Positions 11,172 to 24,856 of a DNA stretch of 64,000 nt are shown here, piece after piece. Numbering within the stretch: position 1 is the stretch's first letter; the number at the start of each line of letters is the position of its first letter. The notes under the pieces are model-generated. The model had not been told where the DNA came from. It searched no databases and worked only from the letters and a program-made list of their open reading frames with translations. Position numbers and translations under genes: made by a program. The stretch is taken from positions 1,686,501-1,750,500 of the forward strand of contig CANUEZ040000193.1 of the NCBI GenBank assembly GCA_948099385.1, given 5' to 3'. This DNA comes from Fasciola hepatica (lineage: Eukaryota > Platyhelminthes > Trematoda > Plagiorchiida > Fasciolidae).

Positions 11172-11826
11172 TATCTCCGTCAGTTTGAAATGGTATCAGG
11201 TACAGGCTTTTCCTTCTTTTCTAAACTCCTGAGGAACCTATTTCACAGGACTTAAAGCAGTATCTTTGCACTTTTTCTCACGTACTCCAGGTCTGATCGA
11301 CCCTGCTGAGCAAACATAACTAACACAAAACTCTTCGTAGAAAGTCATTTTCAGAGCGCACATTCACTGCGCAAGCAAGATTGACTTCAGGCCAGCGTCC
11401 TCGTTTGGCTATTTCGATTGCAGATAGCATCAGGCTATCTTTCTTAAATTCCAGAATCAACTGGTCCATTTCTATTTAGTTTATTTGCCGTCCTCAAAGA
11501 GAGTCTGCTAGTTGATTTACGTTCCCCCGGCGCAGTTTGGAAATTACCTCTGCTCTACTGCAAAGAGCCGCTTAAGAATCTAACAGATCATCCTGTCTCA
11601 TATCTCACCCAACTTCTGGAGGATGGCCGTTTGGAGAGCCCTAAATATCTCTTGAAATCGGGGATTCGTTGAATGTTCGCTGGTCTCATCAAGCTATACA
11701 TTCTTTCAACTCTGGGATATATTACACCAAGTTAGTTTCATTGTCTCCACCGGTGTGCTTCGCAGCTCATCGAGGCTCTATAATGCCGTGCTGAACGAGT
11801 CAGTATCGGGGTTGGTCGCATCTTCC
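11172..11826. other. Stretch without recognised gene, left arm
   Basis: About 650 bp between the gypsy LTR and the tandem duplication, mirrored at 38333-38987. No motif-bearing frame, RNA gene or short repeat seen. On the right side the strand toward the element would place it upstream of the 5' LTR. Confidence 0.5.
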
Positions 11827-14435
11827 AGATACAATGTCCTAGGTTGTAGACGGACGAGATACATTTGTAACTTTTCTCCGTCTTCCGACGCCGGTGAACT
11901 AGAAGAGGAATGAAGTAACTCACGCTCGTGGATGATGAAGAACACCATTCCTCCCGCGTTCTGCTTAGTATTATTGGTGATATCATTTGGTTTCCGGCTG
12001 TTTCATGTAGCTTCCGGTAGGTAACCCATTGACTCACAGCTCCTTGCATGCTGTTCTCGTTCAGTATTCAATCTGTTTGATTAGTGGTGGTTAGGATGTG
12101 TGTTGTACGGATAAGCCCTTCACTACATGGAAAATAAGGTCGATCACTAAGCATCGACTTGGAAGTATTATGGGTGGCTCGAAAATCTATAGTTGATGTG
12201 AGAACTCTAGCCTCCTCCTTACGCATGGATGACCTTGAACTAAAATAGGGCCTATTCGTTTTAGTACATATTTTGGAGCTAGTCACGGTGAAATGGGAAC
12301 GTGTTAGTATTTGTTATCGTCAATATATTACTAATTTCAACGGTACATCACAGAGGAAGAGTGCAAAATAATTTGGCTGAAGTTATTACCCCAGCTGGCA
12401 TTAGAGCTCGGTCGTCTCATTCTTATAACAATGGTGGATAGTGAACACGTTGCCGTGGTCAAAGTTTTGTGCGATTGTTTCAGACGACAGACGTTCTCCA
12501 TAGGATCGGTACATCACTCAATTTTGTAAAGTATATGTTTAAATAAATTATTAGTTGCAAAACCTACTGATCGATTTACATTCTATCATAACTTAGTTTT
12601 ATTTGTCAAGAATAGTCTTGGGGAAGGATGATGCCGTACTTTGTGCCCAGGTCCCAACGAAATTATCTCGACTAGTTTTTCAATAGTCCCCTTAAATTAG
12701 CAATCCATGTGCTGTCCCTAACAGGAGGACATTCGCTGTTTCATATTCAACTGGAAAATATACTGCACAGTGTAAATTTCTATTGCTATTTTCCCGTGTG
12801 AGATTGGTCCACGTTCTTACATGACTTGGTTGTGGCGAATACTGTCAACTTCACATGATCTACGGATTTTGCACACAGTGTTTAAAGTGGCATTTTGTTT
12901 ATGGCATTGAACAGAAGACACATTGTAGCAAGCAATGTCATCCTTCCAAAATGTACGTCCTTTAACTAACAACAAGAAAATTTCTTGGAATCTGAGTATT
13001 ATAATTGTTTGATCCATATAAGATTGTTCACCTGGATGCTTGTGTTCCTTAGTCTGACACAAGGACATCGTTGGTAAAAAGTAGAAATAAATTACGTAGA
13101 ATTGGTGTGTTGATAATTTTATTCGAGAAACGTCGATCACTAAATCACTTCTTTGAAAATTTAATGAAAATACCTTGTGCTTTGTATATATATATATTTA
13201 TGTACATATATACATATCACAAACTGACAGTAATGAAATATGACCCACCACTGAAATAAGCCCTCTGATAACCTGAGGCCTACAGAAATCAGGAAGTTCC
13301 GAAATTACGTAACTGACCGAGGGAAACCCTCGATATGGAGTCAGCTGTGTCTTCTAATCAAGCAGAAGTTCAGAATAGGTCGTAGTCGCTATCAGGCTAA
13401 TTAAAATACCCTAATCCATTCAAGCGGGATGATGTAATGCGAGTTGGAATAAGTTGCCGATGGAACACACTCTACCCCAGTTGGAACACAAGCACATTGT
13501 CATACATCCACAAAACATGCATGTCACTAAGTTATTGTTTCAATAATACCACGAAAGGATCGGACATAAAGGTCCTTTGCATGTCCTGTCAGTACTGCGG
13601 GGCTGTGACTGGATTGTTCATGGGCACTTCGCATTTAGGGGCACAGTGCGGAATTGTTCTCACTGCAAACGTTAGCGGAAAAATAACTCACCGACTTTGT
13701 AATGAAAGGAATGGTGGACCAAGAAGCGTTACTAACTACAGGTGGTCAATTTAGCTCTATGAGCAAATACGCTTTCACCTATTGATAGTTGTCCAAAAAA
13801 GATCTCGAAGAATAGGATCACCAAATGCAAAGGCCGAACAAGAGAACTCATTTTGCATTTCATAAAAGCATGCAACAAAAGAATGTGCGAAATCAGTGAC
13901 TGGAAGCGGATGTCAGTCGATCATAAAGATGGTTGATGATTTTCTCCAACCCCGGGCATCTTGCGAATAACGATTCGTGGTTCGTGTTATGTTAACAATC
14001 TCACTTGGTCTATTCAAGAACCGAGTCTACAGTGTGTTTTCCGATAGTGTATCCAACAATGGGGCTTTGATTTCACATACATTCGCTAGTGAAAATAACC
14101 GTGGTGGTTCGATTTTGACATTTCCGAAATCTGATAGGAAAACTATTTTGGATTTTGTACATGCGGATACTGATGAACAATACGGGAATTTGTTTTTGAT
14201 GGTTTAAAAGTGCGTTATTATGTAGCAAGATGGTTGAATAAACCTATCGACGTAATCTTAAAACGCACGCACATACCTTGCATCTATCTGAAACTGTTGA
14301 TCCCATCACATTTCACCAAGCGCCAGACGACCTTCATCGACTGTGCCTATTTTATGTACACATTGCACGGAGTCAATTTTTAGGGCTTGCCTACCCACAA
14401 CTGCAATCTCCATCATAACGAATGTAACCAGCGCA
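11827..14435 (+). repeat. 2609-bp tandem duplication, left arm, unit A
   Basis: Every landmark in this segment recurs exactly 2609 bp downstream (for example 12068 and 14677, 13437 and 16046). The unit starts at the shared agat; the base before it differs (c at 11826, a at 14435). It contains no recognised gene, only short open frames and a small AT-rich run near 13186-13218. Private differences from unit B include one inside the segment near 11963 and one near 11930. Confidence 0.95.
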
Positions 14436-17044
14436 AGATACAATGTCCTAGGTTGTAGACGGACGAGATACATTTGTAACTTTTCTCCGTCTTCCGACGC
14501 CGGTGAACTAGAAGAGGAATGAAGTACCTCACACTCGTGGATGATGAAGAACACCATTCCTCCCGCGTTCTGCTTAGTAGTATTGGTGATATCATTTGGT
14601 TTCCGGCTGTTTCATGTAGCTTCCGGTAGGTAACCCATTGACTCACGGCTCCTTGCATGCTGTTCTCGTTCAGTATTCAATCTGTTTGATTAGTGGTGGT
14701 CAGGATGTGTGTTGTACGGATAAGCCCTTCACTACATGGAAAATAAGGTCGATCACTAAGCATCGACTTGGAAGTATTATGGGTGGCTCGAAAATCTATA
14801 GTTGATGTGAGAACTCTAGCCTCCTCCTTACGCATGGATGACCTTGAACTAAAATAGGGCCTATTCGTTTTAGTACATATTTTGGAGCTAGTCACGGTGA
14901 AATGGGAACGTGTTAGTATTTGTTATCGTCAATATATTACTAATTTCAACGGTACATCACAGAGGAAGAGTGCAAAATAATTTGGCTGAAGTTATTACCC
15001 CAGCTGGCATTAGAGCTCGGTCGTCTCATTCTTATAACAATGGTGGATAGTGAACACGTTGCCGTGGTCAAAGTTTTGTGCGATTGTTTCAGACGACAGA
15101 CGTTCTCCATAGGATCGGTACATCACTCAATTTTGTAAAGTATATGTTTAAATAAATTATTAGTTGCAAAACCTACTGATCGATTTACATTCTATCATAA
15201 CTTAGTTTTATTTGTCAAGAATAGTCTTGGGGAAGGATGATGCCGTACTTTGTGCCCAGGTCCCAACGAAATTATCTCGACTAGTTTTTCAATAGTCCCC
15301 TTAAATTAGCAATCCATGTGCTGTCCCTAACAGGAGGACATTCGCTGTTTCATATTCAACTGGAAAATATACTGCACAGTGTAAATTTCTATTGCTATTT
15401 TCCCGTGTGAGATTGGTCCACGTTCTTACATGACTTGGTTGTGGCGAATACTGTCAACTTCACATGATCTACGGATTTTGCACACAGTGTTTAAAGTGGC
15501 ATTTTGTTTATGGCATTGAACAGAAGACACATTGTAGCAAGCAATGTCATCCTTCCAAAATGTACGTCCTTTAACTAACAACAAGAAAATTTCTTGGAAT
15601 CTGAGTATTATAATTGTTTGATCCATATAAGATTGTTCACCTGGATGCTTGTGTTCCTTAGTCTGACACAAGGACATCGTTGGTAAAAAGTAGAAATAAA
15701 TTACGTAGAATTGGTGTGTTGATAATTTTATTCGAGAAACGTCGATCACTAAATCACTTCTTTGAAAATTTAATGAAAATACCTTGTGCTTTGTATATAT
15801 ATATATTTATGTACATATATACATATCACAAACTGACAGTAATGAAATATGACCCACCACTGAAATAAGCCCTCTGATAACCTGAGGCCTACAGAAATCA
15901 GGAAGTTCCGAAATTACGTAACTGACCGAGGGAAACCCTCGATATGGAGTCAGCTGTGTCTTCTAATCAAGCAGAAGTTCAGAATAGGTCGTAGTCGCTA
16001 TCAGGCTAATTAAAATACCCTAATCCATTCAAGCGGGATGATGTAATGCGAGTTGGAATAAGTTGCCGATGGAACACACTCTACCCCAGTTGGAACACAA
16101 GCACATTGTCATACATCCACAAAACATGCATGTCACTAAGTTATTGTTTCAATAATACCACGAAAGGATCGGACATAAAGGTCCTTTGCATGTCCTGTCA
16201 GTACTGCGGGGCTGTGACTGGATTGTTCATGGGCACTTCGCATTTAGGGGCACAGTGCGGAATTGTTCTCACTGCAAACGTTAGCGGAAAAATAACTCAC
16301 CGACTTTGTAATGAAAGGAATGGTGGACCAAGAAGCGTTACTAACTACAGGTGGTCAATTTAGCTCCATGAGCAAATACGCTTTCACCTATTGATAGTTG
16401 TCCAAAAAAGATCTCGAAGAATAGGATCACCAAATGCAAAGGCCGAACAAGAGAACTCATTTTGCATTTCATAAAAGCATGCAACAAAAGAATGTGCGAA
16501 ATCAGTGACTGGAAGCGGATGTCAGTCGATCATAAAGATGGTTGATGATTTTCTCCAACCCCGGGCATCTTGCGAATAACGATTCGTGGTTCGTGTTATG
16601 TTAACAATCTCACTTGGTCTATTCAAGAACCGAGTCTACAGTGTGTTTTCCGATAGTGTATCCAACAATGGGGCTTTGATTTCACATACATTCGCTAGTG
16701 AAAATAACCGTGGTGGTTCGATTTTGACATTTCCGAAATCTGATAGGAAAACTATTTTGGATTTTGTACATGCGGATACTGATGAACAATACGGGAATTT
16801 GTTTTTGATGGTTTAAAAGTGCGTTATTATGTAGCAAGATGGTTGAATAAACCTATCGACGTAATCTTAAAACGCACGCACATACCTTGCATCTATCTGA
16901 AACTGTTGATCCCATCACATTTCACCAAGCGCCAGACGACCTTCATCGACTGTGCCTATTTTATGTACACATTGCACGGAGTCAATTTTTAGGGCTTGCC
17001 TACCCACAACTGCAATCTCCATCATAACGAATGTAACCAGCGCA
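14436..17044 (+). repeat. 2609-bp tandem duplication, left arm, unit B
   Basis: Second direct copy, abutting unit A without spacer. The tetranucleotide agat occurs at all three boundaries (11827, 14436, 17045), a microhomology consistent with unequal exchange or replication slippage. Private substitutions relative to the other three copies include c at 16364 and c near 14701. No gene recognised. Confidence 0.95.
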
Positions 17045-19202
17045 AGATTTACTCTCACAAAACCTTCAGCCGAGTGGGGGAGTTACAAGAAGTAGAGTTG
17101 TATATGACTCATGCATTTCAGTAGTTGATCAAGCACATTGTACATTATTTCGATTCCCTGAAATCGCCAGTTATTGAACCAAAATGATAGAGAAAATTCC
17201 TTTTTATATTAACCAATTTTGGTAGTGAATAGGAGTGACAATGAGACCATTTCTCTCGCAGTTCAAAACTCTAACTACACATATCAGTTGTTGGGACGTT
17301 TTGATAAGTAGCAACTACTCTGATCAATCATTAGCCTGTAGTATTTGAAAATGGTGGATACAAACATGCACAAAATAAGTACATATTCAGTAAATGTAAA
17401 AGCAAAAGTGAATCCTGTAATCGCATATTGAACATGCGACTGGCCTTTTTCTGTCATGTTTCCTGTCTATGCACAACAAGAATAGACCCTGTTGGACAAG
17501 AAGGAATCGTTCCTGAACTGGGAGGTATGATGTGAGTTTGATAGATCAAAAAGTACACAGATCCAAATTATGCAACGGAAATTCGCATGAATCTCGTTGA
17601 ATAACGAGTTCTGCTACGCACATTTCGATATATATCGGCCGACAGGATTTCGGTTAGTGCTTCAGAAGAACTAATAGATACTGTTTGTTGATGAGCTCAA
17701 AAACGAATCAAATCTGTATGCAGTCAGCTTGTCCCTTAAACCCCAAAAATATGTGGATATTATCATAAAAGACAACTACCATTCTGCACCATTGAAAGCC
17801 TGCGCACTGATGATGTTGCAATGCTTAAAGTGGGACTCGTTACGATTTCAAGGTCAAGCTCAGCAATCAGAAAATCATAAAGTCCATCAACCTGAACTAC
17901 GATGAACACAGGTTTGTAAATTGTCTGAAACTTATTAGGAGTTGGAAAATGTAAGTATTTCACGGCACATTTTTTCATGGACGACATGGCTTGGCTTCTG
18001 TCGAATGACCCCGTTCAAAAAGTACAGGTTTTGAAAAATCTTTCTGGTAATATACGGTGAAATGTTAAGTGGGGTTGAGGTCGTCTCAAATGTGAAGTAC
18101 CTATCATCCGAGAATAAGATAACTTGGAATGAGGGGCCACCTTCTGGCTCTTCAGTACAGTTTGATTATGCGGGCGTTGTTATTGAGTTCGCAGGTCTTA
18201 GAAGATGCGCGCGACGAAACGGAACTAAATCATCCAGACAGCCGCTAACAGTCACTCTTACCGAACCGAGTGGAATAAACCACTCAGCTACTAAGATTTG
18301 GTTCATTCGAGCCAAACGAAATCAAACAATGTACTCGAAATAATTGTTATAACCGACCGAGACGAAACCAGATAGTCGGGAAAGTTACCAAGAGATTTTG
18401 TCAGAAATCGCGATTATGAGACGCGTCCTGAAATAATGAACTTCGTACAATTATTCTGTTTTCACTGCGGTCAACTACTAGCATGTATAAGCTACTTGCT
18501 TTTTAAAATAAAACGGGCTGGTTTGATGGCATAAATTTCTTTTCATTAGATCTGGTGAGACAGAATGGGGCAAGGGGTAAGTCGGGCTGATTTGTTCAGG
18601 ATGAACCGTGTATAAGTCGCTGATGAACGAAGTGAAAAAATCTGCTGTGGATTGAGAGGGTAAGCCGGACAATACCCCGAAGAGCATTGCATTTGTTCTG
18701 CAAGATAATGCTACGAATGTGGGCACGGGGAATTCTGTTGGAAGAGAATTCCTTTATTCACAAGAGCAGATATGACAGGCAGTCAGTGGACTCAGAGTTT
18801 CGGAAAAAGAAGGCGGCAAGATAGCAAATCAAGAGCAGAGGATGCTTGAGGAACACACGACGAATTAACTTCGTAACACTATTTGGGCTTTCAAAATAAA
18901 TGCCAACCTGGAGCAAATGGATCCAGAGTGCATCTAGTGTGCTTATGTGTGAACTGATAAGGTGGCTTGTCCTTCAGTTTCACATAGTGCATGTGCTTCG
19001 CAATATGTCCCCTCGTATGGAACAACCATCAAACAAATGCCAACCGCGACCTCCGCAAAATTGTCGGAACATGCCTAAAGACCACAATTTTTTCAACTTG
19101 ACAATATGATGAAGAGAACCACGGCTAATCTAGCAGACATGGTAAGGATTCCTCAAAAGTATTGACAGTGGTGTGTTATCTGAGTAATTGTTCTCCAAAT
19201 GC
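17045..19202. other. Inner-arm stretch without recognised gene, left arm
   Basis: Mirrored at about 30957-33114. Three short frames are conserved between arms (17763-17987 minus, 18062-18343 plus, 18478-18726 minus), but the whole block is nearly identical between arms, so conservation says nothing about coding. A self-complementary run cgatatatatcg lies at 17626-17637. I assign no gene. Confidence 0.5.

Positions 19203-19270
<68 letters not shown>
19203..19270. repeat. (TA)n microsatellite, left arm
   Basis: About 68 bp of alternating TA with one tgta interruption near 19218. The matching tract in the right arm is longer (30863-30958), which alone accounts for the 26-bp shift in arm register at this point. 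Confidence 0.95.
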
Positions 19271-19273
<3 letters not shown>

Positions 19274-19324
19274 TCGGATGAATAAAGATATTCTAGTGTG
19301 CACCATTTCCTATTGTTGCTCACG

Positions 19325-19350
19325 CTCTTCAGAGTCCAAATAGGAAACCG
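19325..19350 (+). ncRNA. Hammerhead-ribozyme-like remnant, left arm
   Basis: The sequence ctcttcagagtccaaata followed by ggaaaccg resembles stem II and the adjoining core of the schistosome SM-alpha type hammerhead, where gatgagtcc is followed by caaatagg and acgaaac. The essential ctgatga is not intact (cttcaga) and stem II has lost bases, so self-cleavage is unlikely. It lies 55 bp from a (TA)n tract. Resemblance is from memory and may be coincidental. Confidence 0.25.
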
Positions 19351-20430
19351 TTGGTTCTCATGACGTAAGGGGTTGGCGTTGCTTGCTTTAATCAACAAAC
19401 CATCCAATGAAAGATGCATTCTGGTTGAAACGTTGTCGGTTGGTACGTAGACGCTGATTGACAAATAAGTACAATATTTCCAAGTTCTTGTGGATTTCTA
19501 ACCAATTTCATTTTTGGGCAGATGAGTAAAATGAAAAAAAAGATATGGGTGGATCATGTGTGTTTGGGTTCATGCAAAACTGTTAGTTGGTACTTTGTAT
19601 GCAGATGGTGCATCCTCATATCATGTGGGATCTCTGTTCGTGGTCATCGTTCAATGAAACCATATCACGTATCAAATGTCCTTCGTGTCTACATTGTTTA
19701 TTGCTGCCCCATTCTTACTCCCATATGAATACGATGTTCTCGCTTGTAAAATTGCAGGGGAAACCTATAGTTGTAGCCGAATGGATTCTTTGTGAAATGA
19801 AGTAAATTTGCACACGACAAACTTTGTCAGTTCAAATTTGTTCAGGATTCGTTCGCGTGAGTAATTCAGCAAGGAAATTACCTCATTCTTCTTACTGCTG
19901 GACCAGTTTTGAAAGTCAAAAATTATTTGTGATTTCAATAAATAAATAGATAAGAATACTTGGTGAATCTCTTTAAGCCGTGCATCTCGCGACTGTATAA
20001 AACACCACTGTCGACTCGTCAATGCAACGCAACCATTCGAGAGACTGAATATCATTGATGAAAATCGCTATTCCCCAAAGCGTCTTCGTCGTTCACTTAT
20101 GCATTCTCCCGTGGCCATCGATTGGATGTGTGAACCTTTTACCATTTTTGGCATGCTCGTGTACATGCACTCTGATCGAGGGGCGAGTGACATGTTGACC
20201 GAGCTGTCTGAGCCCCTGCGAAATAAGCGTGTGGTCCTCAGAAAAATCACTGCATACAATCTCAGGCCAACGTATAGGTCGAAAACATGAAGGGCTCCAT
20301 TGAAACGTTATCTGTATAGCTCTGAAATCGAGGAGACTGTAGTTTCGCAATGGGAGATCGCTATTCAAGATGTTTTGCGTTCTATCCGTTCACTGGTATG
20401 TATGGCAACTAATTGCATTCCACATGTGAA

Positions 20431-20431
<1 letters not shown>

Positions 20432-20470
<39 letters not shown>
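20432..20470. repeat. (TA)n microsatellite, inner left arm
   Basis: About 39 bp of uninterrupted TA, mirrored at 29662-29700 with the same length. Confidence 0.95.
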
Positions 20471-20472
<2 letters not shown>

Positions 20473-20939
20473 TGCAAGCTGTGGAAACGCATAACTACGT
20501 ACCACAAAGTACCACTTCAAGTCTACTGACAAGTGAGTTCCAGTGAAAATTGAACGCAACTAAGCAACGCATCCCTTGTTATCATTGCCGATGGACATAG
20601 CATATACTATGAGAACAAAAAAACAAATCCAACTGGGATTCCGAACATACGCTGGGTTCACGTGATGAAGCTTCCACAATTGACAAACATTCTTCTTACA
20701 AAGACCGAAGTGATGGTGCAGAGAAATTCACAGTTTGGATCATAGTGTCACCACTGGCAAATGAGAATCATCTGGAAGGTGAAAATGGCTAGTTGAACTC
20801 CCTACCACGGTGTCTGATGAGAGGAGTTGATGGCGTCGCAATCACTGACTCCCACCACCACCCAATATGGCACACACAAGTAGAATGCGGCACCCGTTCC
20901 TTGCTGATTGACTCCCCAGCAACTTAGATGTGATTGTAA

Positions 20940-23900
20940 CGGTCATGGGTGATGGCCGAAATGTCGAATATGTATACCATTCACCAATAAAAACGTTCTA
21001 TTGACATTGCCGCGTTTGACTAGGCATTACTGCGGTTGAAAATCCAGGTGTGATACGACATCTGCAAACAGTGAATATAATGCAATATCAAAACAAGTGC
21101 TTGAATTGTCTCACGTTCCGGTACCATTCTCGTAAATCTCAAATAGATATGAAACTGTGTTGTTTCTCATCTTTTCATTTCAAAAATAATGACGTTGAAT
21201 TCACAAGAATTCTCGTCTTGTTGAACGCAATGAAGCTTTTACTTATCTCACCAGCAACACAATCACTGTAAGCGTTCTCGGTACAATCATCCTTTTGTTA
21301 TGACAATGTAATTTCATTTCTAAAGGCTGTTTGTAACAGATAAGAAGTATGGGTGAAAGGATTGAACCCAAAATTCGAGGTCAGTAATCGGCATACGTAG
21401 GCATTAAAAACCATCACTGGGTGGTACGAACGTTCCATGGTGGCTGACTAGTCAGAATAGGGGTCGAAGTTACTGACCAATGAGACTAGAAAGTGGGAAT
21501 AAATTCATTTCAAGTCTGACTGCTGGAACAATAACCTTGGCAGCATCCAGTTACCGGTGTTGCGTTCCAACCCGCTTGATCATTATTATCTACAGAATAA
21601 ACAGGAAAATGACGTTGATGGATTCCCTCTACCAGTGTTAGCTGTTTAGTTTGTTCACATTTGTAATCTATCCTTTATAAATAGTTGATGTTATAAGTTT
21701 GCCATTCACAAACGAGAAAAATATGCATCAACGGGGAAGTAAATTGAGTGGGGAATGTAAGCACATGCAAGGAGAATGAAGGTAAAGATGAAGGGTTGAC
21801 GAGAAGCTGCTGGTTGAGACCTGAGGATTTATACTTGGAACGATAAATTACATTAGGTTGAATATGATACGGGACGAAATTCGAGCAAATGAAAGTCCGA
21901 GAAAGGGAGAATGGATTGTGTTCATTTGAACGGAGTCAAGATGAGGTAAAGAACTAGTTCACTTGGAACAGACAGGGTACACTTTGCGGCACTAATGAAA
22001 GCTTCCTGTATTTCGGAGAATTATTTTGAAATAAAGAATTACAATAATGTTGAATAACTCAAATGGTTTGAGATGGAAATATTATTGTTTGAGTGTTTTC
22101 CCAATAACACACAGTTCCCCTTTGCAGGGAACATTTGGCCAACAGCTAATGCAGGCAGTAAACCTGATTAGAACTTTCGGGAAATCACTAGCCAACCTGC
22201 AAACGTTCGAAATCAAGTCGGAATGCACTAAGATTCTAGGAGATAGAAAAACACGAAATTATGTAACTATCAATTTCCAAGCGCTTAACACATCGAGTGT
22301 TTGAATAATACTTTGATCCAGATCGCCATTTGAATAAGGAAACAAGAGTGAATAGAGCTGAGATGACGTTTCAAATTATGCGTAATATATAAAAGTTTGT
22401 TATTCATGACAGAAGAAAATGGACAAGTAAATAGTCTGAGATGAGAATATCTACATGCACCTTTGCACGGCTACCTTTGGAGAGAAATGCATACTCAAAT
22501 CAGTTTCATCGATGATCAGCTGAGGAATAATAATTTCACGTGAATAGTGAATGGAATGCTGACAAGCATATCAAAAACTTGTTTGACATCCCACCTCTAT
22601 TTCGTGTTTCTCACTCTTGAATTCAGATCCCACCTTTGTTTATTCATGCATGTATACGTATACATATATGCGGTTAGTTAGGCGAATTGGTATTTCAAAC
22701 TAAACGTGAATCAACCACCGATGATTTAGTGTTTCTCTAGGAATCTGAATGTTGCAAACGCTTTGGTAGCAACGCGTATAGTGTACTCTTGTTGATGAAT
22801 GCGCAACATCTCTCGTCGGTTACTTTTGCAAACTAATCAGCCAATTTGAATAACTACAAATGGCTGCGAACTTAATCAACATAACCATGGAGTTATTCTC
22901 ATTTGAACTGCATGTCACTCGGAATTCGGTCCTCAAGAGTAACTTTCATTGGTAAATAAAACAATTTGTTATGAATTATCATCCATTACTGAATTTACGC
23001 GACTTTCATAAGGCTAGGCAGGACTAAACAAACTCACGTTCACTGATAGACAGCTCCTAATCGCACAACAAAGACTTTTAAAGAAATAAAAGTATCAGAG
23101 ACCAATGTGTGCCCTCTCGAAACTCCGAGTGCTTTGCTCAAGGCAGAAAATAATACAAGAAGGCTGGCGGTGGTGTAGTGTTATGAATAAAAGCAATCGA
23201 ATGATAACAGAAGTCTCGAAATAGAAACCGAAGTTAGGCTTTCAACAACTTGGAACAAGGCCACAGTTAAAATATGATTAGGCAAGAGTTATACGGTATC
23301 AACAAGTGGGAGTACAAACAACGAGGGAAACTAGTTCATTAAGGGCGATCAAGTTACCCCGTGTGATAACCTACATCGGCTTCGACTGTTCTGTCAAGTA
23401 TGACGTTGTCTACACTTTCTCTTATGACATTGTTGACTGCATGATCGTCAACTTTCCTCCCTAATTCTCGCCGTTTCGAATCACTGTTACCACTATCCAG
23501 TACGTGTTTCCATTATTCTCCCAGACAGATATAGAATCTTTTCTTGAAGCTCTATACGCTTTCTGGTTCAAATACTTCATGAACCTTAGGTATTGCTTCC
23601 AGAGTTTTACTAATTCGCCCATGTATTCCCTGCTTCCCTGTGGAGCGATTGACCTCTATACTATCTCAACAAAGAGGAGTGTCATTTTAAACAAAACTGA
23701 AGCAAAACATCCGCATTGGTTCTACCTGCAACTGAGTGTCCTTATTTCGTGGAGAAATCACGCATCCCATGACTGCCAGACCGAAAATATATTCATATCT
23801 TGCACACCCAACTCAGGTCAAGGCGTAACAAATAGAGGTCACCTCTAGAAACTAGCTACCTGGGAACATTTTTCGTTTTGAAATATCCCTTTTCATTTCT

Positions 23901-24790
23901 TCAATATGGATTTGGTTTAAATGTGCTCCGTGCCCGCCAACAATGAATGAACTCCCCATTTCCAAATCTCTGAAACGCCAAATAGAATGCCTATATACTG
24001 CATGGACGGGCTTTCTTGAAACGTCTCTTTATCCTGATTAAACGAAAAATACAACAACTGAACTTTGTACTGATTCCCCCAATTCTATTTTACCGAAAAC
24101 AGTAAACGCCTTCGGTGCACAATGTGACTTTTTTGCGGACAACGGGTTAGGTCAAACAACAAAAGATATGAGTGCCGACATCCTGAATGTTGTATTTATC
24201 CATCTCTCCATGGATGCACTCCAGTTAATGAATCCTTCTGTTCACTCAAGAATAGAGCAACGTTCCTTGAAAGACGGTTTGAGAATAATCCAAACCACTA
24301 AAACGGCCCTTTCAATGAGTAAAGACGGTATGCTTGCCACTCTTTGCAGCTCTGGAGCAACTCCACTATCCGGGATGATGGCTTACATTATAAACAAATG
24401 TGCGGATGCCAGTGAAATTCCTAACTTCCGAAACATTCTACTTTTGTGCTTAGTTTGACCAAGCACGCTATCCTTAGCCGAATGCGATCCTATCTTGTTG
24501 TCCTAATGAACTTTAGCAATTTGCATTCATACCCAACAGATGCAATCTAGATGCAGTTGATACCGTCTGTCACTTCATCGTAAAGAGCATGAACAGTTCC
24601 ATGAAATATGCTGGCTTCGATATATTCCCGGATGTAATCTTCTCTCTCGAGTTGGTCCCCGCTTTGTACGCCTTCAAATATGGATTATTTGTCAAAGAGA
24701 ACGCAAAGTACTAAATTTGGTACATCTTCGAGGCGCTTAATACACAGCTTTGCTGCTTCTCAGGGTGCTGTCCTTTCCTCCGTCTAATCA

Positions 24791-24856
<66 letters not shown>

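Larger units (their letters stand above)
1..20939 (+). repeat. Left arm of giant inverted repeat
   Basis: The arm pairs in reverse complement with 29215-50137. Matching landmarks give a left+right coordinate sum of 50138 at the outer end, 49364 near 5 kb, 50159 from 7.3 to 18.7 kb, and 50133 inside the TA tract, so the arms are collinear and differ by a few indels. The inner end is position 20939; the last shared bases are tgattgtaa. The outer end is cut by the window start, so the true arm may be longer. All content recognised in it is transposon-derived or non-coding. Confidence 0.97.

Noticed and set aside
17763..18726. Three short frames in the inner arm, including a minus-strand phrase FSDDRYFTF resembling a Tc1/mariner core motif
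   Set aside because: Nothing before or after the phrase follows the transposase pattern, and identity between arms is no evidence for coding.
19153..19464. Frame with a long IYIYIY peptide, and the similar ones at 20300-20559, 24711-24953 and 60928-61238
   Set aside because: These are translations of (TA)n microsatellites, not proteins.
20950..20985. gtgatggccgaaatgtcg, reminiscent of a minimal hammerhead core
   Set aside because: No supporting stems I and III and the core differs from ctgatga; too short to claim.
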